From contig NZ_CAKAKB010000001.1 of NCBI RefSeq assembly GCF_916618755.1, positions 682,001 to 746,000 on the forward strand: DNA of 64,000 bases, read 5' to 3'. Within the stretch, counting starts at the first letter, position 1; each line of letters opens with the position of its first letter. Positions 1 to 8,545 of the stretch are shown here, piece by piece. A program made the translations under genes and the position numbers. Source of the DNA: Actinotalea sp. Marseille-Q4924 (GTDB taxonomy: Bacteria > Actinomycetota > Actinomycetes > Actinomycetales > Cellulomonadaceae). The notes beneath the pieces are model-generated. The model was not told where the DNA came from. It did no database searches and worked only from the letters and a program-made list of their open reading frames with translations.

Positions 1-74
1 ATCGCTCGCCCGGGGGCCACGGCCGCGGCGCCCGCGCCGATCCGGTGGCGCCCGCGGCCGTACCCTGGGTCCTC

Positions 75-917
75 GTGCGCATCGACCTCCACACCCACTC
101 GACGGTCTCCGACGGGACCGACGCGCCGGGTGAGGTGATGGCGCGTGCCGCGGAAGCCGGTCTGGACGTCGTCGCCCTGACGGACCACGACACCACCGCC
201 GGCTGGGCGGAGGCGTCCGCGGCGGCGCTGGAGCACGGCGTGGTGCTCGTTCCCGGCATCGAGATCTCCTGCCGCGCCGGGGGCGTGAGCGTGCACCTGC
301 TCAGCTACCTGCACGACCCGTCGGACGCGGCCCTGCTGGCCGAGCTGGACCTCACCCGCGAGTCGCGGCTGCACCGGGCGCACCGCATGGTCGAGCTGCT
401 GGCGCAGGACCTCCCGATCACGTGGGCCGACGTCGAGGCGCAGACGGAGCCGGGCACCACGGTCGGCCGCCCTCACGTCGCGGACGCCCTCGTCGCGCTC
501 GGCCACGTGCCGGACCGCTCCGCGGCGTTCGACTCTCTGCTGGCGACCGGCTCGCCGTACTACGTGCCGCACCACGCGCCCGACGCCGTCACCGCCGTGC
601 GCCTGGTGCGGGCGGCCGGTGGCGTGCCCGTCATGGCGCACCCGGCCGCCTCGGTGCGCGGCGCCGTCGTCGGCGAGGCGACGATCCGGAGGATGGCCGA
701 CGCAGGCCTCGCCGGGCTCGAGGTGCACCACCGCGACCACACGGGGTCCCAGACGGAGCACCTCCTGGACCTGGCACACTCGCTCGGGCTCCTCGTCACC
801 GGCTCCAGCGACTACCACGGTGCGGGCAAGCCCAACCTCCTCGGCGAGCGCACGACGGCGCCCGAGGTGCTCGAGCGGATCGTGGACCAGGGACGGTGGC
901 CGGTGGTGGGTCGGTGA
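75..917 (+). CDS. PHP-domain metal-dependent phosphoesterase
   Basis: This 280-residue protein belongs to the PHP superfamily (TrpH/YciV-like), whose members hydrolyse phosphoesters such as 3',5'-nucleoside bisphosphates or 5' ends of short RNA with a trinuclear metal centre. The metal-binding motifs are visible in order: DLHTHSTVSDGT at the N-terminus, LTDHDT, GIEIS, GRPHVADAL, MAHPAAS, EVHHRDH and GSSDYHG near the C-terminus. The GTG at 75 is preferred because family members begin directly with the first His motif. An ATG at 45 in the same frame would add ten residues with no family support. The next gene starts inside the stop codon (GTGA), so the two are probably co-translated. The exact substrate cannot be read from sequence. 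Confidence 0.85.
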   Translation: MRIDLHTHSTVSDGTDAPGEVMARAAEAGLDVVALTDHDTTAGWAEASAAALEHGVVLVPGIEISCRAGGVSVHLLSYLHDPSDAALLAELDLTRESRLHRAHRMVELLAQDLPITWADVEAQTEPGTTVGRPHVADALVALGHVPDRSAAFDSLLATGSPYYVPHHAPDAVTAVRLVRAAGGVPVMAHPAASVRGAVVGEATIRRMADAGLAGLEVHHRDHTGSQTEHLLDLAHSLGLLVTGSSDYHGAGKPNLLGERTTAPEVLERIVDQGRWPVVGR

Positions 918-1537
918 GCGACTTCCTCGACGCGAGGGTGCTCGCGGAGGTCTTCGTCACGCTCTTCGTGATCATGGACCCGCCGGGGACGGTACCGATC
1001 TTCCTCGGGCTGACCGGCGCCATGACGGGGCGGCAGCGGAACCGGGCGGCGCGGCAGGCGATCCTCGTGGCGTTCGGCGTCATCGTCAGCTTCGCGCTGT
1101 TCGGTCAGCAGCTGCTGTCGTACATGCACATCTCGCTGCCCGCGCTGCAGGCGTCGGGGGGCCTGCTGCTGCTGCTCGTCGCGATGGAGCTGCTCACGGG
1201 GAAGATGGAGTCCGCCGCGCAGCCGTCCGGTGCGACGGGCGTCAACGTGGCGCTCGTCCCGCTCGGCACGCCGCTGCTCGCCGGCCCCGGCGCGATCGTC
1301 GCCACCATGGTGTTCGTGCAGCGCGCCGAGGACCTGGCCGACTGGGTCGCCATCGCCCTGGGGATCGTCGGCGTGCACCTGTGCCTGTGGCTGTCGATGC
1401 GGTTCGCGAACGTCATCCACCGCGTGCTCAAGGACAGCGGGACCATCCTCATCAGCCGCATCGCGGGCCTCCTGCTCGCGGCGATCGCCGTGCAGCTCGT
1501 CGCGGACGCGGTGCGGGCGTTCATCGAGGCGGGCTGA
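914..1537 (+). CDS. MarC/NAAT family integral membrane protein
   Basis: A 207-residue membrane protein of the MarC family, which usually has about 200 residues and six membrane segments. Family features include the N-terminal segment with MDPPGTVPIFLGL, the segment rich in Leu/Gly around residues 75-100, and PLGTPLLAGPGAI followed by two more hydrophobic stretches. The molecular function of the family is unresolved; the old multiple-antibiotic-resistance label is not supported biochemically. The GTG start overlaps the stop of the PHP gene by 4 nt. The 3' end overlaps the convergent downstream gene by 17 nt. Confidence 0.85.
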   Translation: MSDFLDARVLAEVFVTLFVIMDPPGTVPIFLGLTGAMTGRQRNRAARQAILVAFGVIVSFALFGQQLLSYMHISLPALQASGGLLLLLVAMELLTGKMESAAQPSGATGVNVALVPLGTPLLAGPGAIVATMVFVQRAEDLADWVAIALGIVGVHLCLWLSMRFANVIHRVLKDSGTILISRIAGLLLAAIAVQLVADAVRAFIEAG

Positions 1538-2126
1538 CCGCCCGCACACCGAGGTCGCGGGCGCCGCGGGCCGCCAGCCGTGCGACGGCGTCCGGGTCCG
1601 CGCGCCGCCACCCCGCGACGTCCTCGTCCGTGAGCGAGCGCAGCGGTGCGTGCGCCAGCGTGCGCAGGGCGAGCAGGTCCCGGCCCGCCGGGGTCGCGAC
1701 CAGCCGGCGGCCGACGGCGAGCCGCCGCGCCTGCCGCCACCGGTGCACGACCCAGCCACCGAGGACGAGCACGATCGGCCACGCCGCGACCGCCAGGGCG
1801 GTGAGGAGCGCGGCGCGGGCGACCCCGTCCTGCACGGCGGTCCCGGCCGCGGCGAGCGAGGCGGCGGCATCGCCGGCGCCCTCGAACGGCACCTGCAGGT
1901 CGTCCCCGACCAGGGGCGTGCGGGCGACCTCGCGGCCCGCCGACCGCAGGCCGTCCTCGAGCGAGCGGCCGGCGTCCTCGATCGTGCGGCCGGGTGCGGC
2001 GAGCCGGCTCACCTGCTCGTGCACGGCCTTGCCGATCCCCACCCACAGCAGGACCCAGAGCAGGACGAGCAGGTCACCGAGGACCTGCCGCGTCCGCAGG
2101 GCAGGCACGTCCGCGTAGAGGCTCAT
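1521..2126 (-). CDS. hypothetical two-TM membrane protein
   Basis: A 201-residue protein with an N-terminal membrane segment (about residues 16-33, VLGDLLVLLWVLLWVGI), an Ala-rich polar stretch, and a second hydrophobic segment (about 103-125). A basic C-terminal tail follows, rich in Arg and Ala. This layout suggests a periplasm-facing central loop with both ends cytoplasmic. I do not recognise a characterised family. It is convergent with the MarC-like gene and overlaps its last 17 nt. Confidence 0.65.
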   Translation of the reverse strand: MSLYADVPALRTRQVLGDLLVLLWVLLWVGIGKAVHEQVSRLAAPGRTIEDAGRSLEDGLRSAGREVARTPLVGDDLQVPFEGAGDAAASLAAAGTAVQDGVARAALLTALAVAAWPIVLVLGGWVVHRWRQARRLAVGRRLVATPAGRDLLALRTLAHAPLRSLTDEDVAGWRRADPDAVARLAARGARDLGVRAVSPPR

Positions 2127-2169
2127 GCCCGCATGCTGCCCCGCCCGGGGCGTGTCGTGCGCCCCGAGA

Positions 2170-2646
2170 TCAGGCCGACGGCCGCACCGACCTGCCGCGC
2201 CACCACCGGACGACCACCACGGCGACCGACACCAGGAGCACCGCCATCGTCGCGAGGAACGTCACGAGCTTGACCTGGGTCAGCGGCGAGGACACCGCGA
2301 CGAGCGCAGCCGGCACGTCGGGGTGGACGGCTGTCGCGACCCCGAGCAGGACGTTCTCGACGACGTCGAGGCCCGCGAAGGCCAGCGGGGCCGCCCACAG
2401 CCAGCGGCGACGCCCGTCGAAGGCGCGTGCCGCGAGGAGCACCGTCGCCGCCGCCAGGGCCAGGGGGTACACCGTGTCCACGACGAGGTTGACGCCGTAG
2501 GCGACCCTCCCCTCAGGGCCGTAGGCCGCGAGCAGCTCGACGAGGTCGTCCCGCGAGTAGCCGCCCGCGCGCAGGTCCGGCTTCGTCGCGTCGTCGTAGC
2601 GCTGCACCGACGCATCGCTGAGCTGGAGCGCGAGGAGGCTGACCAC
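2170..2646 (-). CDS. hypothetical membrane protein, start uncertain
   Basis: At least 158 residues with hydrophobic segments at the N-terminus, around residues 53-70, 83-103 and 125-145. The family is not recognised. The only canonical start in frame is GTG 2646, which would cut into the first membrane segment. The reading frame stays open upstream with membrane-like sequence up to an ATA codon at 2740-2742, which is preceded by GGAGG at normal Shine-Dalgarno spacing. The natural start may therefore be ATA 2742 or a mutated ATG, giving about 190 residues. Confidence 0.6.
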   Translation of the reverse strand: MVSLLALQLSDASVQRYDDATKPDLRAGGYSRDDLVELLAAYGPEGRVAYGVNLVVDTVYPLALAAATVLLAARAFDGRRRWLWAAPLAFAGLDVVENVLLGVATAVHPDVPAALVAVSSPLTQVKLVTFLATMAVLLVSVAVVVVRWWRGRSVRPSA

Positions 2647-2819
2647 GTACGCGGCGACCGCTGCCGCCGTCGCGCGTGCGCCGGCCCACCGGGGGGTCGC
2701 CGGCCCGCGGACCTGTCCCGGGCCGGTGCGCTCGGCGACTATGACGTCCTCCGGCGGTCGATGGACGGTGTCTCCCGACGGTCAGGAAGGTAGCAGCGGG
2801 CGTGCCGCGACGGCAGCCC

Positions 2820-4523
2820 TCAGGCCTCCGCGGGGGCGGGGCTCTCCGTCGACCGGTCGCCGCTCGTCCGGCGGCGGTTGCGGCGCCGCCGCGGGCGACC
2901 CTCGCCGGCCTCGGCGGTCTGCTGCTCCGGTCCGGAGGTGCTTCCGGTCCGGGCCTCCGTCACGTCGTCGGTGTCGACGCCGCGGCGAGGGTGCCGCCGG
3001 GGCTCGGCGTCCTCGGACCGGCGGCCCCGCGTCGGGGCGTCGCCGTCCCGGGGACCACCACGCCGACCGTCGCGGCCACCGCGTCCGCCGTCACGTCCGC
3101 CGTCGCGGCTGTCACGGCCCTCGCCGCCGGGGCGCTTGCCGCCACGCTTGCCGGTCTCGCCGAGGTCCTCGAGGGTCTCCGCGCCGAGGCCCGCGCGCGT
3201 CTGCGCCGTCTTCGGCAGCCGGCCCTTGGTGCCCCCGGGGATGTCCAGCTCGTCGTACAGGTGCGGCGAGGAGGAGTAGGTCTCGATCGGCTCGGGGAAC
3301 CCGAGGTCGAGCGCGCGGTCGATGAGGCCCCAGCGCGGGATGTCGTCCCAGTCGACGAAGGTGACCGCGGTCCCGGTCCGACCGGCGCGACCGGTGCGTC
3401 CGGTCCGGTGCAGGTAGGTCTTCTCGTCCTCGGGGCACTGGTAGTTGATGACGTGCGTGACGTCGTCGACGTCGATTCCGCGCGCCGCGACGTCGGTCGC
3501 GACGAGGACGTCGATCTTCCCGGAGCGGAAGGCGCGCAGGGCCTGCTCGCGCGCACCCTGGCCGAGGTCGCCGTGGATGGCGCCGGCCGCGAAGCCGCGC
3601 TCGGCCAGGTCGTCGGAGACCTTGGCCGCGGTGCGCTTCGTCCGGGCGAAGACGATGGTCAGGCCACGGCCGCGCGCCTGGAGGATGCGTGCGAGCATCT
3701 CCACCTTGTCCAGCGCGTGCGCGCGGTAGACGACCTGCTTGATCGCCTTGAGGGTCGCGCCGTCGTCGTCGGGGTCGGCCGCCCGGATGTGGGTCGGCTG
3801 GGTCATGTAGCGGCGGGCCATCGCGACCACGGCGCCGGGCATGGTCGCCGAGAAGAGCATCGTGTGGCGTGTCGCCGGTGTCTTGGCGAGGAGCTTCTCG
3901 ACGTCGGGCAGGAACCCGAGGTCCAGCATCTCGTCCGCCTCGTCCAGCACGATCGTCTTGGCGCGCGTGAGGTCCAGGTGGCCCTGGTTCATGAGGTCGA
4001 TCATGCGGCCGGGCGTGCCGACCACGACCTCGACCCCGCGGTGCAGCGCCTCGACCTGCGGCTCGTACGCGCGACCGCCGTAGATCTGCACGATGCGGAC
4101 CGAGCGCCGGCGCGACGCGGTCTCGAGGTCGCCGGCCACCTGCACGGCGAGCTCGCGCGTCGGCACGATGACGACCGCCTGCGGCTTGCCGGGCGCCGGC
4201 AGCGTGGAGAAGCCGTCCTCGTCCGGGGCGACGACGTGCTCGAGCAGCGGCAGGCCGAAGCCGAGCGTCTTGCCCGTGCCGGTCTTGGCCTGGCCGATGA
4301 TGTCGTGCCGCGAGAGCGCGACCGGCAGCGTGAGCGCCTGGATCGGGAACGGGTGGGTGATCCCCGAGTCGGCGAGGGCGTCGACGATCTCGGCGCGGAT
4401 GCCGAAGTCGGCGAAGGTCTGCTGGACCGGGACGTCCGCCGGCGCGGCGACGATCGGCTCGGGGAGGCTCTCGTCCAGCTGGTCGGGGGTCAGGTCGGTC
4501 GTCTGGTCGGTGGTCTCTGACAT
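2820..4523 (-). CDS. DEAD-box ATP-dependent RNA helicase
   Basis: A 567-residue DEAD-box helicase that would unwind RNA duplexes during ribosome assembly, mRNA decay or cold adaptation. Motifs appear in order: Q motif around FADFGI...PFPIQ, Walker A AKTGTGKT, motif Ia PTRELAVQV, GG, TPGRMIDL, DEAD box LDEADEMLD, motif III SATMP, then domain 2 with VFARTKR, HGDLGQGAREQAL, VATDVAARGIDV and HRTGRTGRAG. The C-terminal 150 residues are low-complexity and rich in Arg, Gly and Asp, as in actinobacterial RhlE/DeaD-like helicases whose tails bind RNA. The ATG at 4523 is preceded by GGAG at suitable spacing. Confidence 0.92.
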   Translation of the reverse strand: MSETTDQTTDLTPDQLDESLPEPIVAAPADVPVQQTFADFGIRAEIVDALADSGITHPFPIQALTLPVALSRHDIIGQAKTGTGKTLGFGLPLLEHVVAPDEDGFSTLPAPGKPQAVVIVPTRELAVQVAGDLETASRRRSVRIVQIYGGRAYEPQVEALHRGVEVVVGTPGRMIDLMNQGHLDLTRAKTIVLDEADEMLDLGFLPDVEKLLAKTPATRHTMLFSATMPGAVVAMARRYMTQPTHIRAADPDDDGATLKAIKQVVYRAHALDKVEMLARILQARGRGLTIVFARTKRTAAKVSDDLAERGFAAGAIHGDLGQGAREQALRAFRSGKIDVLVATDVAARGIDVDDVTHVINYQCPEDEKTYLHRTGRTGRAGRTGTAVTFVDWDDIPRWGLIDRALDLGFPEPIETYSSSPHLYDELDIPGGTKGRLPKTAQTRAGLGAETLEDLGETGKRGGKRPGGEGRDSRDGGRDGGRGGRDGRRGGPRDGDAPTRGRRSEDAEPRRHPRRGVDTDDVTEARTGSTSGPEQQTAEAGEGRPRRRRNRRRTSGDRSTESPAPAEA

Positions 4524-4799
4524 GCGGGTACTCCACGGTGTCTGCCGCGGGGCCACACGCGTCGGGTGGTCGTCGGGACCTCGTCGCAGCCGGGGCTGCG
4601 GGTGTCGGGTCCCGGACTCGTACCGGAGCGGGCCGCGCCGCGGATGGGGCCGGTAGCCGATCGCGAAGGGCCGACCCCGGCGAAGGTCCGGGGCGAGGAT
4701 GTCGGGACGACCGGTCAACCGAATGAACGGGCTGATCGTATCGGACGGCGTGCGCGCGTGCGGGAGGAGGGTCTCGACGGGCCGGGAGCGGCCCGGGAC

Positions 4800-4811
4800 T
4801 AGCCTGGCGGG
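4800..4811 (+). promoter_or_regulatory. leaderless -10 promoter element
   Basis: TAGCCT at 4800-4805 ends exactly 6 nt before the ATG at 4812, which places the transcription start on the first base of the start codon. This is the leaderless arrangement common in actinobacteria. No clear -35 is visible. Confidence 0.5.
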
Positions 4812-5531
4812 ATGAGCGGAACCACGACGTCCGACGCCGCCGGGTCGGCCCCCTCGGGCGGCCCGGCGTCGACCGGCAGCGCAGCGGTGCAGGACTCGCT
4901 GGCCGTCCTGGGCATGGTGGCGTACCTCGAGCTCGCCGCGTTCTCCCGCCTGGCTGCCGACGCCGGCCTCGCGCCCACCCTGGCGCAGCGGCTCGAGCTG
5001 AGCGAGCTCGCCCGCGAGTCGCTGAGCCACCTCGACCGGGTCCGGGAACGGATCGTCGAGCTGGGTGGCGACCTGGAGCCCGTCATGGCCCCGCACGCCG
5101 GTGTGCTGGTCGAGTTCGACACCCGCACCGTGCCGAGCACCTGGTGGGAGCGCCTGCTCAAGGCGTACGTGGGCTACGGGGTGGCCGACGACTTCTGCCG
5201 CGCCCTCGCCAGGACGGTCGACGAGCGGACGCGCGCGGTGGTCGAGGAGGTGCTCGAGGGCGAGGTCCACACCGACCTGGTCGTGCGCTCCCTCGCCCGG
5301 GCGGCCGAGGCCGACCCGACGCTCGCCTCACGCCTGGCCCTGTGGGGGCGGCGACTGGTCGGCGAGGCGCTCAACTCTGTGTCGGCGGTGCTCGCCGCGC
5401 ACCCCGAGATGCGGCCGCTGCTCGAGGCGGCGATGACCGACGAGCGCGGCCCGGACGCCCAGCAGCGGCTGTTCGCCCTGCTCACCGCCGAGCACAGCCG
5501 GCGCATGGGGCGGCTCGGCCTCGCCGCGTGA
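4812..5531 (+). CDS. ferritin-like (MiaE-type fold) protein
   Basis: A 239-residue protein of the actinobacterial ferritin-like family related to tRNA hydroxylase MiaE (MiaE_2-like). It is almost entirely helical after an N-terminal Gly/Ser/Ala-rich leader of about 25 residues. Candidate di-metal ligands are Glu/His pairs in the helices: YLELAAF, SELARESLSHLDR, EEVLEGEVHTDLV and the late AEHSRRM. The physiological substrate is unknown; hydroxylase activity is an inference from fold. It is separated from the divergent helicase gene by 288 bp holding both promoters and is followed by a strong hairpin. Confidence 0.75.
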   Translation: MSGTTTSDAAGSAPSGGPASTGSAAVQDSLAVLGMVAYLELAAFSRLAADAGLAPTLAQRLELSELARESLSHLDRVRERIVELGGDLEPVMAPHAGVLVEFDTRTVPSTWWERLLKAYVGYGVADDFCRALARTVDERTRAVVEEVLEGEVHTDLVVRSLARAAEADPTLASRLALWGRRLVGEALNSVSAVLAAHPEMRPLLEAAMTDERGPDAQQRLFALLTAEHSRRMGRLGLAA

Positions 5532-5604
5532 GCCGGCCGGGTGGTGAGGGGCCGCGGCGGTGAGCCGCCCGGGACCTGAACCGCTTGTCGCGCCGTGAGA
5601 CGAC

Positions 5605-5632
5605 GACGGCGGCCCGCAAGGGGGCCGCCGTC
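5605..5632. terminator. bidirectional hairpin terminator
   Basis: An 11-bp perfect stem (GACGGCGGCCC at 5605-5615 with GGGCCGCCGTC at 5622-5632) and a 6-nt loop sit between two convergent genes. A T-run is lacking, as is usual in very GC-rich actinobacteria. Confidence 0.6.
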
Positions 5633-5669
5633 GGACGCGTACGGGGGCGGGACGGCGCCCGCCCGCCGG

Positions 5670-5900
5670 TCAGATGTTGTGGAAGCCGACCCGGCGGGTC
5701 TCGTCGCTGCCGATCTCGACGTAGGCGACGGTCGCGCTCGGCACGAGGTAGTGGCGGCCGCGGGTGTCCGTGAACCGGAGGGCCGCGCCCGCCTCGATCG
5801 CCTGCGCCACGGACTCCGACACCTCGTCGGCCGACTTGTCGGTCTCGAACACCAGCTCGCGCCCCACGTTCTGCACGCCGATCGTGATCTCCACGTCCAT
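5670..5900 (-). CDS. DUF3107 family small protein
   Basis: A 76-residue protein of the DUF3107 family, found throughout actinobacteria and usually 74-78 residues long. It starts with MDVEITIGVQN, contains the TDTRGRHYLVPSATVAYVE core and ends with a short VGFHNI tail. It is probably a small beta-rich cytoplasmic protein of unknown function, often found near helicase and TetR genes as here. A GAGGAG ribosome-binding site lies immediately before the ATG. Confidence 0.82.
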   Translation of the reverse strand: MDVEITIGVQNVGRELVFETDKSADEVSESVAQAIEAGAALRFTDTRGRHYLVPSATVAYVEIGSDETRRVGFHNI

Positions 5901-6027
5901 ACTCCTCAGCCGTCGGGGTTCGGAACCTGCGCGCCATCCTAGGCACGCGTCCTCGCCCAGACGGTGCCCGGGCGGCCTCTGTCCGCCGAGAGCGATCACC
6001 GTCCCCGACGACCCGACGACCCGTCGG

Positions 6028-6705
6028 TCAGCGGGCGTCGTCGGTGGTCGAGGCCTCCGGACCGCTCGCCGCACCACGCCCGCGGACGAGGCCGGCGACC
6101 CCCCGCCAGGACAGGTCGGTGACGAGCTCGACCGCGGCGTCGACCTCTACGTCACCGGTCCGGTACCTGGTCGTCGCGGCGACCTGCGCCATCCCGACGA
6201 GCGCGGCGCCCGCGAGCCGTGCCTCGGCGTCCGGCAGCCCCGCCACGCCCTGCAGACCGCGGCAGATGGCGCGGGCGGCCTCCGCGGAGGCGTGCTCCAC
6301 GCGCAGGCGCACGTCGGCGTCGCGCGTGACGTCGGACTCGAAGAGCAGGGAGAAGGACTCGCCGGCCTGCTCGACGAACTCGACGTACGCACGCACGATC
6401 GCGCGGACGACGTCGCGACCCGTGGTGTCACCCTCCCCGGTGGGGATCGCGGCCAGGGCCGCATCGATCCGCGCCACGAGCGCCTCACCGCGGTGGTCGA
6501 CGACGGCCAGGTACAGGTCGAGCTTGGAGGGGAAGTGCCGGTACAGGACCGGCTTGCTCACCTCGGCGGCGTCGGCGATGTCGTCCATCGACACGTGGTG
6601 GTAGCCCTCGCGGGCGAAGAGCTCCTGTGCGACCTGCAGGACCTGCGCGCGCCGTGCCCCGGCGGCCATCCGCGCGGCGCGGGGACGTCCCGCCGGGTCG
6701 GTCAT
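6028..6705 (-). CDS. TetR/AcrR family transcriptional regulator
   Basis: A 225-residue repressor with a TetR-type N-terminal helix-turn-helix (about residues 17-63: LFAREGYHHVSMDDIADAA, then VSKPVLYRHFPSKLDLY) and a helical ligand-binding C-terminal domain (about 75-205). The effector is unknown. It is adjacent to the DUF3107 gene on the same strand, a pairing seen in other actinobacteria, and is divergent from a secreted protein gene. The ATG at 6705 is preceded by TAGCAT at leaderless spacing. Confidence 0.88.
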   Translation of the reverse strand: MTDPAGRPRAARMAAGARRAQVLQVAQELFAREGYHHVSMDDIADAAEVSKPVLYRHFPSKLDLYLAVVDHRGEALVARIDAALAAIPTGEGDTTGRDVVRAIVRAYVEFVEQAGESFSLLFESDVTRDADVRLRVEHASAEAARAICRGLQGVAGLPDAEARLAGAALVGMAQVAATTRYRTGDVEVDAAVELVTDLSWRGVAGLVRGRGAASGPEASTTDDAR

Positions 6706-6711
6706 CCGTCG

Positions 6712-6717
6712 ATGCTA
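6712..6717 (-). promoter_or_regulatory. leaderless -10 element for the TetR gene
   Basis: On the minus strand TAGCAT ends 6 nt before the ATG at 6705, so transcription probably starts at the A of the start codon. The position also places it in the short region shared with the divergent gene beginning at 6771. Confidence 0.5.
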
Positions 6718-6770
6718 GCGACGACGAGCCACCCTGTGCCGCGACGACCTCGCGATGTCACGATGGGGTG

Positions 6771-7766
6771 GTGCCCCCCTCCGCGCGCGTGACCCGATCG
6801 GCCCACGGCCGTCATCGTGCGCTGCGGTCGCGGGCGCCCGGCTGGGTCGGCCGCTCGGCGCTGGTCGTCGGGGCGGTGCTCGCCCTCGCGAGCGGGACCG
6901 CCGCGGCCGCGCTGGTCGACGTCGTCACCGGTCCGGTCGGCGGCGTGACGGCGTCCGTGACCGACGCGGCCCCGATGCAGGACGTGCGCTCCGCCGGGGT
7001 CGTGCAGGGTGACGGCGGAGCCGATGCCCCCACTGTGCGCGGCGTGGTCGGGGACTCTGCTGCAGGGTCGGCCCCCGGGGTGACCCCCGACCGGGAGCCC
7101 ATCGCCGACGTGCTGCCTCAGGTCCCCGCGCCGGTCCAGCCCGCCCCGCCCGTCGAGCTCGCCGCGCCGGTCGAGCCCGCCCTGCCCGACGGCATGACGC
7201 CGGCGGACGCCGCGGCGGGCCTGCTCAGCCTGGCGACGCCGGCGGCGGCGGGCGGCGAGCTGGTCGTCGTGCCCGGCTCGGAGCCGGCCCCGCTGCCCGA
7301 CCGCCGGGTCCGGACGGTGCGGGTGGAGGTGGAGGCGGGGCTGGAGGTCGACGGCGCCCTGTTCGCCCGCACGGTGATGGATGCCCTCAACGACCCCCGA
7401 GGATGGGTCGCGGAGGGCGAGGTGTCCTTCGCACGCACCGACGGTGACGCGGAGCTGCGGGTCGTGCTCGCCTCGCCGCAGAAGGTCGACGAGATGTGCG
7501 CCCCGCTGCGCACGGAGAGCCTGTACTCGTGCGGGGCGTACGGTCACGCGGCGCTCAACCACATGCGGTGGGTGCAGGGCACGGAGGAGTTCACGGACCT
7601 CACCCAGTACCGGCAGTACCTCGTCAACCACGAGGTCGGTCACCTGCTCGGCCGGCGCCACGTGGGCTGCCCGGGCGCCGGGCAGGTTGCGCCGATCATG
7701 CAGCAGCAGACGATCCAGGTCGCGCCCTGCGTGCCCAACGGGTGGCCGTACCCCGACGCGTCCTAG
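6771..7766 (+). CDS. DUF3152 secreted putative zinc metalloprotease
   Basis: A 331-residue exported protein of the DUF3152 family. A basic N-terminus and a hydrophobic segment (about residues 27-47, SALVVGAVLALASGTAAAA) form a signal peptide or anchor. A Pro/Ala/Val-rich linker (about 80-140) leads to the C-terminal domain. The domain carries the extended zinc motif HEVGHLLGRRH around residue 292, as in metzincin-like peptidases, and several Cys likely to pair outside the cell. GTG codons at 6768 and 6771 and an ATG further upstream are alternative starts. Proteolytic activity is inferred from the motif only. Confidence 0.8.
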   Translation: MPPSARVTRSAHGRHRALRSRAPGWVGRSALVVGAVLALASGTAAAALVDVVTGPVGGVTASVTDAAPMQDVRSAGVVQGDGGADAPTVRGVVGDSAAGSAPGVTPDREPIADVLPQVPAPVQPAPPVELAAPVEPALPDGMTPADAAAGLLSLATPAAAGGELVVVPGSEPAPLPDRRVRTVRVEVEAGLEVDGALFARTVMDALNDPRGWVAEGEVSFARTDGDAELRVVLASPQKVDEMCAPLRTESLYSCGAYGHAALNHMRWVQGTEEFTDLTQYRQYLVNHEVGHLLGRRHVGCPGAGQVAPIMQQQTIQVAPCVPNGWPYPDAS

Positions 7767-7788
7767 GCGGACAGTCCGCCGACCAGGC

Positions 7789-8463
7789 TCAGCGAGCGTC
7801 CGCGGGTCCCGGGTGGCGCGCGCCGAGGGCGGCCAGCACGGCGCGGTTGTGGCGGAACGCCGCCTGCGCCTCGGCCACCACGTCGCGTCGTTGCGACGTC
7901 GTGAGGGGAAGGGCGTCGAGCCGCTCGCGGTAGAGGTCCTTCAGGGGCTTCAGCCGGGGGACGGCGGTGAAGCGGTAGAACGACAGGCCGTCGTCGGCCA
8001 GGCCGTAGTGCCGCTGCAGGGCACGGTGGATGGCCTGCCCACCGGACAGGTCGCCGAGGTAGCGCGTGTAGGCGTGAGCCACCCAGAGCGTCAGGCGCGA
8101 GCCGGTCTGGAGGAGGCGGTCGGCGTAGGCGCGCGTCGCGTCCAGCACGCGGGCGCGGGAGCGCCACTGGGGCCCGAGGAGGTGGTGCAGGTCCGCCTCG
8201 ATGGAGGGCACCCGGCGCAGCTCGTCGAGCACGACGCCGGCTGCGTCGGGGTCGTGCTGGAGGGCGTGGTCCCCGGCCGACTCCAGGGCGGTGTAGATCG
8301 CGTGCTGCTGGACGGCCAGGTCGGTGTACGCCGCGAGGTCGAGGCGCCCGTTGAGGAGGTGCTCGACGAAAGGGGTCTCCTTCGCGGCCGCGTGCTCCGC
8401 GCGGGTCCCGGCGCGCAGCGCGGCTGACAGCGCCGGGCCGGTGATCGTCGTGGTGTCGTGCAC
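7789..8463 (-). CDS. biliverdin-producing heme oxygenase
   Basis: A 224-residue all-helical heme oxygenase that would open heme to biliverdin, CO and iron. The proximal His is in the N-terminal GTRAEHAAAKETPF segment (about residues 18-31). The distal-helix glycines are in YLGDLSGGQAIHRAL (about 135-150), the family signature. Length matches HmuO of Corynebacterium. It supplies iron from heme, but no heme-uptake genes are next to it in this window. The GTG start is preceded by AGGGG. Confidence 0.9.
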   Translation of the reverse strand: MHDTTTITGPALSAALRAGTRAEHAAAKETPFVEHLLNGRLDLAAYTDLAVQQHAIYTALESAGDHALQHDPDAAGVVLDELRRVPSIEADLHHLLGPQWRSRARVLDATRAYADRLLQTGSRLTLWVAHAYTRYLGDLSGGQAIHRALQRHYGLADDGLSFYRFTAVPRLKPLKDLYRERLDALPLTTSQRRDVVAEAQAAFRHNRAVLAALGARHPGPADAR

Positions 8464-8545
8464 GGTGGCCCCTCGCGTGGTGGAACGGCGACGCTACCCG
8501 AGCGCACTCCGCGCCGCCGCTCGGCCGCGGTGGGGTCGGCCGTTG

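Noticed and set aside
2802-4520. 572-codon plus-strand frame over the DEAD-box helicase
   Set aside because: It is the antisense shadow of the helicase: it has no motifs and its composition reflects complementary GC-rich codons.
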